Source: CAVXFS01 sp049582805 (GTDB taxonomy: Bacteria > Pseudomonadota > Gammaproteobacteria > Burkholderiales > Gallionellaceae). From it: DNA of 28,401 nucleotides. The stretch spans positions 1 to 28,401 of the forward strand of contig JBAUUR010000053.1 of NCBI GenBank assembly GCA_049582805.1, given 5' to 3'. The position numbers and the translations under genes were made by a program. Position 1 is the stretch's first letter, and each line of letters starts with the position of its first letter. The notes beneath the pieces were generated by a model. That model had not been told where the DNA came from, made no database searches, and saw only the letters and a program-made list of their open reading frames with translations. This document shows positions 1 through 6,278 of this stretch, piece by piece.

Positions 1-36
1 TGCTGTTTCCAGCAAGGTGAACAACACGAGAAATGA
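1..36 (+). CDS. possible C-terminal tail of an upstream gene
   Basis: One frame is open from the left edge to a TGA at 34-36 and would encode about 11 residues ending GEQHEK. It lies just before the 64-462 gene. This is only a hint that a plus-strand gene ends here; the piece is too short to test for coding character. Confidence 0.2.
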   Translation, partial: CCFQQGEQHEK

Positions 37-63
37 CGGAGCAGAGTTGGTAATCAAATCACT

Positions 64-462
64 ATGAATGGTCCAACTGAATTTTTGGCTCACTGGGGGA
101 TAACGGCGCTTTCGCTGTGGTTGGCGGGACACATATTCCACGGTATCTCATTCACGAATAAGCAGTCCTTGTTTATCTCAGCACTGCTATTGGGTTTCGC
201 CAATGCAGTGATCCGACCAATTGTGATCCTGCTTACCATCCCGTTGACGCTCGTCACTTTCGGATTTTTTCTGCTGGTCATCAATGCCCTGATGATGCAG
301 TTGGTGTCATGGATTGTTCCGGGATTCAAGGTGTCGGGATTCTGGACGGCATTTTTTGCCAGCATCTTTATAGCCGTCCTCAGTTTCATTGTCGGGCTAT
401 TCATCTTTCAGTCTGGTGACAATCCAATCATTATCCCTGACCATCAAAGAGTGGTTATATGA
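64..462 (+). CDS. small four-helix membrane protein, phage holin family 4_2 / YvlD-like
   Basis: This 132-residue protein is mostly hydrophobic, with likely membrane helices near residues 8-27, 36-52, 56-84 and 92-115. The central stretch, NAVIRPIV, a TIPLTLVTFG core and the later VPGF followed by FW, is the pattern I know from the PF04020 family (YvlD and mycobacterial four-TM holin-like proteins). Members are usually 110-130 residues, so it looks complete. Despite the family name, most members are chromosomal and have no proven lysis role; the function here is unknown. The start is the only ATG before the first helix, with no strong ribosome-binding site. It lies on the probable mobile-element side of the tmRNA scar at 671-701, but the family is common enough on chromosomes that this proves nothing. 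Confidence 0.8.
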   Translation: MNGPTEFLAHWGITALSLWLAGHIFHGISFTNKQSLFISALLLGFANAVIRPIVILLTIPLTLVTFGFFLLVINALMMQLVSWIVPGFKVSGFWTAFFASIFIAVLSFIVGLFIFQSGDNPIIIPDHQRVVI

Positions 463-591
463 GTGTCCTCCAGGAATCGACGGTCAGCCGTTCTAGGTGT
501 GCCTGCAATTGATGTCGGGGTCCTTGAAGTTGCTGCAACCATAGAAAGCCCCATAGCCGCGTTGCCAAAGTCCAAAGTCATCTGATCACAG

Positions 592-613
592 TGGGGGTAT
601 TATTGGGGGTATT
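592..613 (+). repeat. direct repeat of TGGGGGTATT, possible integrase arm sites
   Basis: TGGGGGTATT occurs at 592-601 and again at 604-613, a 12-bp period of about one helical turn. It lies about 60 bp before the tmRNA 3'-end fragment. Pairs of short direct repeats next to a tRNA or tmRNA att core are typical of arm-type sites bound by tyrosine recombinases. The repeat is visible in the sequence; the role is inferred, and no integrase gene is present in this window. Confidence 0.4.
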
Positions 614-670
614 TGCAGAAATCGAACCAGATAGTTTTTATCTAATATTAAGCATTGATGCGGCCTTGGT

Positions 671-701
671 GGACGCGGGTTCAATTCCCGCCGCCCCATC
701 A
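671..701 (+). other. tmRNA (ssrA) 3'-end fragment, probable att site
   Basis: The segment begins GGACGCGGGTTC and forms a clean T-arm: stem GCGGG (675-679), loop TTCAATT, stem CCCGC (687-691), followed by CCGCCCC and a degenerate ATCA tail. GGACGCGGGTTCAA and the CCCGCCGCC that follows match the universal 3' end of bacterial tmRNA. No tmRNA body lies upstream, so this is a fragment. Genomic islands and prophages often integrate into the last 20-40 bp of ssrA and leave such a copy at the far end. A tRNA 3' end is the alternative, but the GGAC before the T-arm fits tmRNA better. Confidence 0.65.
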
Positions 702-734
702 AACTGGTATCCAGAAACCACTGGGAACCAATGC

Positions 735-770
735 AGCCAAGCCATTTAAACGGTTTGGCTGTTTCTTTTT
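735..770 (+). terminator. rho-independent terminator after the tmRNA fragment
   Basis: A nine-pair stem (AGCCAAGCC at 735-743 with GGTTTGGCT at 752-760, one G-U pair) has an eight-base loop and is followed by GTTTCTTTTT. It sits 34 bp after the tmRNA 3' end, where an ssrA terminator normally is. This suggests that the right side of the fragment keeps the original ssrA downstream flank. Confidence 0.7.
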
Positions 771-813
771 AAAGCTCCAGAATTGTCCAGAATGGGCTAG
801 TTCTAGCCCTGAC

Positions 814-833
814 TGGTCACAAAATGGTCACAA
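814..833 (+). repeat. direct repeat of TGGTCACAA, possible integrase arm sites
   Basis: TGGTCACAA is present at 814-822 and 825-833, an 11-bp period. It lies to the right of the tmRNA fragment and resembles the repeated TGGTCAC motifs often found upstream of phage-type integrase genes. It differs in sequence from the repeat at 592-613, so two different elements may have used this site. Function is inferred. Confidence 0.35.
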
Positions 834-881
834 CTGGGCAACACGTAGGTTCACCTGCACAGCGTGTGCTATGCTGAATTG

Positions 882-2705
882 ATGTTGGCTAGCGATATCA
901 CATTGCCCCGCTTGCGCTTAGGATTCTCCGTGCTTTGCGCAGGATTTCTGTCGCTGGTCGCCTGCTTGTGCCCGCTGTCGGTGGCCGCAAGCAGCGATGG
1001 TCCGGCTACGCCTGCCACTATGGCCACTGTTGCAGCCGATCAAGCCACAGAGTATCAGGCAGAAGTGCCCAAAACCATCATCGAACTACAACAGTTTCGC
1101 GATACTGCAAGCCTTGCCATCGTGGGGCCAAAAGGGAGTCCTGGGCAAGCGACGCTGGTGCAACTGAATCCCAACGTCAACGCCTGGTTATTGCTTGTGC
1201 TGGACTGGGGCTCGAACGGGGGACGCCTGTCCTATCACCTGGAAAATCCCCAGCCTAGTGACCAGCACATCCGCTTGGCCGATGCCCGGAGCGTAGTGAT
1301 CACCCGAGGCAACAGCAGTGTCGCTTGCGACCTTTGGACGGCGGGAAAGGATAGTCCGCTGGAGCAGGCAAGGCACTCTTCCCTGCCATATGTCCCACTG
1401 TGCGGGGGGCGCCTATTCCTGCGCAACCCGACACGCGGAAACTATACCCAGTTGGAAATGGTGACCAACTTCCTCAGGCACTATGTCTGGGGCGGCGAGA
1501 AAATCATTGGTTTCGTGCGCGAGCATTTCTACCATGACGCATTTCTCGAAAAGGGAAGTGTGGGCGCTGAAATCCCCGCCAGCGAATCTCCCTCGCCGGC
1601 TGCCCCGCTGGCAGCAGCTGTCAGACCGAGTTATGCCAAAAGTGCTATCAAGCCTGAGCATCTCGGAATCAATCTCGACAATTCGGCGAACGGCCTTGTT
1701 CCCGGGCGCTGGTATTCCGCTGCCGGAGTGGCTGGCGTATACGTGAGCCTGATCCAGCCGCAGGCCATCGCCGCAGAGATCCTCGACAGCTACCGAGACA
1801 AAGTGAGCCGATTGGACCCGGTGGAAGCGGCTGCACTGGATTACCTGGTAGCCTTTGACCTGGAGCAGTTCGACCTGGATTATGCCCTGGGTACCGAGCA
1901 CCCCGCTCTAGGCTGGTCGGAACGCACGCTCGAGGAAATCCGTAATCGCAACCTCCCCGGGCCTGACGGCATCGATAGCGCCGATCCCCTGGTGCGGACC
2001 GGAGTGATCAGCCCGGTTCTCGTGCCCAACACGGTTGCCACCTTCACCGGCGGATTCAAGCGCCTCCACGGTGCCTTTCGCCACGGGCCGTTAGCCCGCC
2101 GCAACCATGGCAGCCACTATGGCTTTGTGGAACAAGGGGTCGTGTTCAGCAAGCTGCAGCCCGGGCTCGCGACCCTGTACGTGCTCGATGACGGTTCAGT
2201 CGATATGAAGACCTGGACCACGCAGGACAACGCTCTGCTTCCGCACATCAAGTATGCACTCCAGAATGGCGTGCCCCTGGTAGATTATGACTTGGCAACC
2301 GAGCGCACGGTCCCCGGTGGGCTGGTCGCTGACTGGGGCGCGGGCAACTGGTCGGGTTCCTCCGACGAGCAGCTTCGGAGCCTGCGCGCCGGCGCTTGTC
2401 TGCAGCAGACCCCCACCAAACGCTTTCTCATCTACGGCTATTTCTCAGGCGCCACTCCCTCGGCAATGGCGAGGGTATTCCAGTCTTACGGCTGCCATTA
2501 CGCCATGCATTTGGACATGAACGCCCTTGAGCATACCTACCTGGCGCTGTATCGGCGGAAAGGGTCCGAGGTGGGGATTCAACACCTGATCGAGGGAATG
2601 GAACAAGTCGATAAGAAGGCCAACGGTCAGCTGCTGCCCAGATTTGTCAGTTATCCCGATAACCGCGACTTCTTCTACCTTGTCCGGCGTGGTGATCGGC
2701 CATGA
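882..2705 (+). CDS. large exported protein, possible phosphodiester-glycosidase-like C-terminus
   Basis: From the ATG at 882 the protein has 607 residues. The first 35 or so form a signal peptide (basic n-region with RLRLG, long hydrophobic core, likely cleavage after VAA). A GTG at 864 in the same frame would add six residues; I prefer 882 because it gives a normal signal peptide, although neither start has a good ribosome-binding site. A proline/alanine-rich linker near residues 232-250 separates two parts. The second part (about 380-555) has FTGGF, LYVLDDGSVDMKTW, NGVPLVDYD, RAGACL, GYFSGATPSAMARVF and GCHYAMHLD, an order reminiscent of NAGPA-type phosphodiester glycosidases, but I recognise it only weakly. 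The N-terminal part is unknown. It shares an ATGA overlap with the next gene, so the two are probably translated together. Confidence 0.75.
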   Translation: MLASDITLPRLRLGFSVLCAGFLSLVACLCPLSVAASSDGPATPATMATVAADQATEYQAEVPKTIIELQQFRDTASLAIVGPKGSPGQATLVQLNPNVNAWLLLVLDWGSNGGRLSYHLENPQPSDQHIRLADARSVVITRGNSSVACDLWTAGKDSPLEQARHSSLPYVPLCGGRLFLRNPTRGNYTQLEMVTNFLRHYVWGGEKIIGFVREHFYHDAFLEKGSVGAEIPASESPSPAAPLAAAVRPSYAKSAIKPEHLGINLDNSANGLVPGRWYSAAGVAGVYVSLIQPQAIAAEILDSYRDKVSRLDPVEAAALDYLVAFDLEQFDLDYALGTEHPALGWSERTLEEIRNRNLPGPDGIDSADPLVRTGVISPVLVPNTVATFTGGFKRLHGAFRHGPLARRNHGSHYGFVEQGVVFSKLQPGLATLYVLDDGSVDMKTWTTQDNALLPHIKYALQNGVPLVDYDLATERTVPGGLVADWGAGNWSGSSDEQLRSLRAGACLQQTPTKRFLIYGYFSGATPSAMARVFQSYGCHYAMHLDMNALEHTYLALYRRKGSEVGIQHLIEGMEQVDKKANGQLLPRFVSYPDNRDFFYLVRRGDRP

Positions 2706-3712
2706 AAAGGCCGCTGCTGCTGGCTGCCATAGCACTCGCGCTGTGCGTTTTCTATGTTCACGCAGCAACGGCTTCCTTGGCGCAGCAAAACCAGTGGCTG
2801 CTTCGCCAACTGCAGGCTGTGCACCAGCTGAGCGACCAGCAGATGCAGAAGATCCGCGCCATCTTTACCCACTCCGGGTTCATCGGCCAAGGTAACCCCG
2901 CCATTTCCGAGCATCCGATAACACCTGAACAATGCAGCACCAAACTGGAGCAGCAATCGGTGAACTACGCCGATGGCGAATTTGAGAAGATCTGTGGTGC
3001 CAAGTATATGGCGCCGCTGTACGACCCTGCCCGCGAGAGTCCTCAACAGGCACGTGTCTGCATTGATCAATTTGAGTTTCCGGACATTCCATGCGCCTAC
3101 CCTGTGGTCTGGGTACGAGCGCGGGAAGCCGCCGAGATTTGCTCGGCAATGGGCAAGCGAATGTGCGATGCGCATGAATGGGAAGGCTCTTGTGAAGGGG
3201 AACTCGAACCGCCCGACTATCGCTTTGACTTGGCAAAAGGCGTAACCCCGGGCGTCGCCGTGAGCCGCATGCGGTCAGCCCACAACCGGGAGTATGCGTC
3301 CGACAAACGATGGAGCTACGGTCCGAACTACCAGCGGGAAATCTGCGCAACCGGCAGCCACAAGACCCCTGGTTGCAATGGCGGCAGCTGGAGCAAATGT
3401 GGTTCGAACACCTACCCTGACGGCTCTTTTCCTGCCTGCCGCAGCCCGCTCGGCGTCTACGATCTGAATGGCAACGTTGCAGAGCACATGAATCTGCCGC
3501 TGCAGCCAGACCAGATGGCGAGCGACGGCAGTACACAACTCGGCTACACGGAAATGAAAGGCAGCTGGTTCATTTTCGACAGCTACCGGGCGCATGAAGA
3601 CTGGTGCCGTTGGCGCGCCCCGTTCTGGCACGGCAGCCGGGTCATGGATGAACACAGCCATGCCAACTACCACTTGGGATTTCGCTGCTGCAAGACCCTT
3701 CACAATCACTGA
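2702..3712 (+). CDS. exported SUMF1/FGE-sulfatase-fold protein without the FGE cysteine pair
   Basis: This 336-residue protein starts with a signal peptide (MKRPLLLAAIALALCVF, probable cleavage near HAATA). The rest matches the SUMF1 fold: PVVWVRAREAAEICSAMGKR, a DAHEWEGSC segment, YDLNGNVAEHM, MKGSWF, CRWRAP and a terminal LGFRCC. In true formylglycine-generating enzymes the GGSYMC-like region carries the copper-binding cysteines. Here the equivalent is GSWFIF followed by DSYRA, so sulfatase activation is unlikely. It contains many cysteines, suiting a disulfide-bonded periplasmic protein. The start overlaps the stop of the preceding gene (ATGA), so the pair is probably coupled. The fold is certain enough; the role is not known, and binding or modification of a surface glycan is only a guess from the neighbour. 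Confidence 0.85.
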   Translation: MKRPLLLAAIALALCVFYVHAATASLAQQNQWLLRQLQAVHQLSDQQMQKIRAIFTHSGFIGQGNPAISEHPITPEQCSTKLEQQSVNYADGEFEKICGAKYMAPLYDPARESPQQARVCIDQFEFPDIPCAYPVVWVRAREAAEICSAMGKRMCDAHEWEGSCEGELEPPDYRFDLAKGVTPGVAVSRMRSAHNREYASDKRWSYGPNYQREICATGSHKTPGCNGGSWSKCGSNTYPDGSFPACRSPLGVYDLNGNVAEHMNLPLQPDQMASDGSTQLGYTEMKGSWFIFDSYRAHEDWCRWRAPFWHGSRVMDEHSHANYHLGFRCCKTLHNH

Positions 3713-3735
3713 TCTAGCCGCAGCCGATGAAGGGG

Positions 3736-4695
3736 CTACAGGTGACTCGGTGCATCACCCGCCAGCGCCGCAACAGTATCGACCGCCCGCCTGCCGACGG
3801 CAGCCTCCAGTTCAGTTGCATGGACCGGGCCCTCATCACTCAGCACGGCAGCCAAGTGCGGATCTTTCAATATGTCATATATCGACCAGGCAACGCCATT
3901 TACGTAGGCCACTTTGCTGACCAAACGCACGCCGTGGCTATAGTCGGCGTAGCGGGCACCGTGCACCGTACTGATGGGCTGAATGGGCCGTCCGTCCCTT
4001 TTCTGCCAGCCGTAAATCGCCACCCGCTCCAGGTTGCGCCACAAGCGGTTGGTAATGACCAGATCCTTCTTGTCGCCAGCCGTCAGGGCACCCAGCGGCA
4101 CATGCAGCGCCTGGCGCTGCTCACGGATGGCTTGATTGTGCCGCCAGAAGTAATCGGTAGAACGCATCTCCGGCCCGGCCGGCATGGGCTGCGGCACGAG
4201 TTGCGCTTCAGCTTGATGGTAAATCGCATCCACCATCTTGGGCGTCGGCAGCACGAAACCAAAGCGACCGGCCACGGTAAGCGCCGCTGCAAGCCCCATC
4301 GGCACCCTGACGAAGTCGTTGTCTGATCCTATGGCGAGATAGTCCGGAGCCACGCAAAGCGTGACTGTGACCGTCTCGCCACTTGGCAGCTGACCGCGCA
4401 GAGTAACTGGTTTGAGCTTTGTCAGAAATTGGGGCAGGTTGCCCGCCAACAGTTCCGCACTGGCGACAAGGTCACGTGCGGCTCCGCTGATTTCCCGCAC
4501 GCGCTCCACAAACTCGCGCCCGCCCGGCGCAGTCGGCAACCGCGCTGGCATATCTTGCGCCAACGTCGCGCTACAACTAGCGGATGAGTCTTGCGCTGAG
4601 GCCGCAGTCTGCAGCCAGAACATCGCACTGACGAGAAAGGCGCAATTCCAAAATTGTCTAAGCGCCAATTTCGCACCTTCGTTCGGTAAGTCCAC
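3736..4695 (-). CDS. exported protein of unknown family, with a DYSHG motif
   Basis: The 319-residue product begins with a plausible signal peptide (CAFLVSAMFWLQTAASA, then QD). I do not recognise the family. Striking polar stretches are APDYLAIGSDNDFVRVPM, LVITNRLW, VAIYGWQK and a histidine-rich HGARYADYSHGVRLVS, which look like conserved active-site or binding loops rather than structural filler. The predicted start is GTG at 4695 and its ribosome-binding site is weak. A better-placed ATG at 4708 lies in another frame and opens only 16 codons (to 4658), so the 5' end may involve coupling, or a base error. The gene faces the exported pair at 882-3712, leaving only 23 bp between stops, and may share its function. 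Confidence 0.75.
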   Translation of the reverse strand: MDLPNEGAKLALRQFWNCAFLVSAMFWLQTAASAQDSSASCSATLAQDMPARLPTAPGGREFVERVREISGAARDLVASAELLAGNLPQFLTKLKPVTLRGQLPSGETVTVTLCVAPDYLAIGSDNDFVRVPMGLAAALTVAGRFGFVLPTPKMVDAIYHQAEAQLVPQPMPAGPEMRSTDYFWRHNQAIREQRQALHVPLGALTAGDKKDLVITNRLWRNLERVAIYGWQKRDGRPIQPISTVHGARYADYSHGVRLVSKVAYVNGVAWSIYDILKDPHLAAVLSDEGPVHATELEAAVGRRAVDTVAALAGDAPSHL

Positions 4696-4787
4696 CTTGC
4701 TCGTCCATTGGAATTCCTTTCCTAAAAGTCAAGCGCGCCGAGCACCAGCGATTTTCTACCTATCGCACTCAGCGGGAGACGACGGTT

Positions 4788-4793
4788 ATTATA
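4788..4793 (-). promoter_or_regulatory. possible -10 element for the 4695-3736 gene
   Basis: On the minus strand this reads TATAAT, about 90 bp before the likely start of the exported protein. I see no matching -35 box at 16-18 bp, so it is a weak candidate. Confidence 0.35.
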
Positions 4794-4849
4794 CCCATAC
4801 CGACGTTCCAATTGTGGCCTTCGCGCAAACTTAAGAGGTTGGTTATTTA

Positions 4850-5078
4850 CTGGGACACACCATCCTGATGCTGAAGGACAACTGGCATGCCCCGCCCTCG
4901 GACAAGCTGAGTTCGCGCATCACGATCGCCACCGAGCACGCCCCCGATACCGAAAAGGCACTACGCGCGCGGCGTCTCTATCCCCGATCCAGTCCAGAAA
5001 TATGGTGATTCTTATTTTGGAAGTTTTTTGGACAGCGAGTGAAACAAGCTGTGGTTCTGTTCGGCGGTACAAAAATAA
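4850..5078 (+). pseudogene. VOC/glyoxalase-family gene remnant, C-terminal part only
   Basis: From 4850 one frame reads LGHTILMLKDNWHAPPSD, then LSSRITIATEHAPDTEKALRAR. After a shift of one base near 4965-4975 the next frame reads GVSIPDPVQKYGDSYFGSF, LDSE, a TGA at 5040-5042, then NKLWFCSAVQK and a TAA at 5076-5078. Joined, this is the C-terminus typical of VOC-family proteins: GSF, LD, EGNKLWF, with the stop replacing the glycine codon. The N-terminal half is absent: an in-frame TAA at 4832 lies upstream and the match ends near 4850. The gene therefore carries a truncation, a frameshift and a nonsense codon. It marks a decayed junction between the accessory module and the ovothiol genes. 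Confidence 0.75.
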
Positions 5079-5108
5079 TCACGCTGTCCCCGCTTGTCGG
5101 TTGAGTAT

Positions 5109-6278
5109 TTACCGTACATTGAGCGCTCGCGCAATGCGTTCCAGCGCAGCGGCGATGATGCGGCGGGGCGAGCCGATGTTAAGACGCATAAAGCCGCTGC
5201 CTCCCTCTCCAAACACGGTGCCCGGATTCATCCCTACCCGGGCATTATGGACAAAAAAATCTCGCAGCTGCGCGTCGCTCATCCCCAGGTCACGGCAATC
5301 AAGCCATAGCAGATACGTCCCTTCCGGCTGGATGAGCCGGATGGCCGGCAGGTGCCGAACCAAATATTCGCTGACCCAATCGCGGTTGCCCTGCAGATAC
5401 ACCAGCAGCTCGTCCAGCCACGCTTCTCCATCTCGGTAGGCAACTTCAAACGCGGCGATGCTGAAGGGATTGGAGGAACCCATATTGAGGGTGGCAAAAA
5501 TCCTTTTTATCGCTTCACGTTGCGCCGGATCAGGCACGATCAGGCTGGACAGGGCTAGGCCGGGGATGTTGAATGTCTTGCTGGGCGCCACGGCGGTGAT
5601 GAGCTTATCTGTGCCGGTTGCCAAGGTAGCCAGTGCCGTGTGTCGCTCGCCGGGATAGACCAGGTCTGCGTGGATTTCATCTGATAACACAATCAGGTTG
5701 TAACCCCGGGCGATGCGCAAAATTTCTGTCAGTTCTTCCCGGCTCCAGACACGTCCAACAGGATTGTGAGGCGAGCACAGCAGCAGCAGGCGCGCACCTT
5801 GGGCAGCGCATCGTTCCAGATGGGGATAGTCCATGCCGTAGCGTCCATTTTCCAGGCGCAAGGGATTCAGGATCAAGCGCCGTTCGGTAGTCGTTACCGC
5901 CGAGAAAAATGGAAAATAGACCGGCGGCTGAACGATGACGCCTTCGCCTGGCTGAGCGAAAGCCATGACAGCCGCATGCAGCGATGGCACCACGCCGGGC
6001 GCCATGATGATCCACTCCCGCTCTATCTCCCATCCGTGGCGTTTTTTCAGCCAGGCTATCAGTGATTCATACAGACTATCTGGGTAAAAGGTATAACCGT
6101 AAACCGGATGAGCCGCGCGTTGCGCAAGCGCACGGGTCACTGCTTCGGGCGAAGCGAAATCCATGTCGGCCACCCACAGTGGCAGCACATCCGGGGTGCC
6201 GAAATACGCAGCACGGCCATCATGCTTGACTGAGGAAGTACCGCTGCGCTGGATCTCCCGGTCGAAATCGATATTCAA
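5109..6278 (-). CDS. ovoB: PLP-dependent 5-histidylcysteine sulfoxide lyase (MalY/PatB-like)
   Basis: The protein is a fold-type I PLP enzyme of the MalY/PatB class: PLWVADMDFASPEAV near the N-terminus, HPVYGYTFYP, CSPHNPVGRVW, LSDEIHADLVY and the PLP lysine in APSKTFNIPGL. An open frame runs upstream to 6458, but a TTG at 6278 gives 389 residues, the family length, and has GGGAGAA about 8 bp before it. That TTG overlaps the ovoA stop (TTGA), which indicates translational coupling. Alone, such a protein would be called a cystathionine beta-lyase or aminotransferase. Directly after ovoA, it is best read as OvoB, which cleaves the OvoA sulfoxide product to 4-mercaptohistidine, pyruvate and ammonia in ovothiol synthesis. 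The assignment rests on context more than on diagnostic residues. Confidence 0.85.
   Translation of the reverse strand: MNIDFDREIQRSGTSSVKHDGRAAYFGTPDVLPLWVADMDFASPEAVTRALAQRAAHPVYGYTFYPDSLYESLIAWLKKRHGWEIEREWIIMAPGVVPSLHAAVMAFAQPGEGVIVQPPVYFPFFSAVTTTERRLILNPLRLENGRYGMDYPHLERCAAQGARLLLLCSPHNPVGRVWSREELTEILRIARGYNLIVLSDEIHADLVYPGERHTALATLATGTDKLITAVAPSKTFNIPGLALSSLIVPDPAQREAIKRIFATLNMGSSNPFSIAAFEVAYRDGEAWLDELLVYLQGNRDWVSEYLVRHLPAIRLIQPEGTYLLWLDCRDLGMSDAQLRDFFVHNARVGMNPGTVFGEGGSGFMRLNIGSPRRIIAAALERIARALNVR

Noticed and set aside
655..882. 75-residue open frame across the tmRNA fragment
   Set aside because: It runs through a tmRNA 3' end and its terminator, has no protein family character and ends at the next gene.
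3727..4326. 199-residue plus-strand open frame
   Set aside because: It is antisense to the exported protein at 3736-4695, whose signal peptide and composition look real; the plus frame shows no features.
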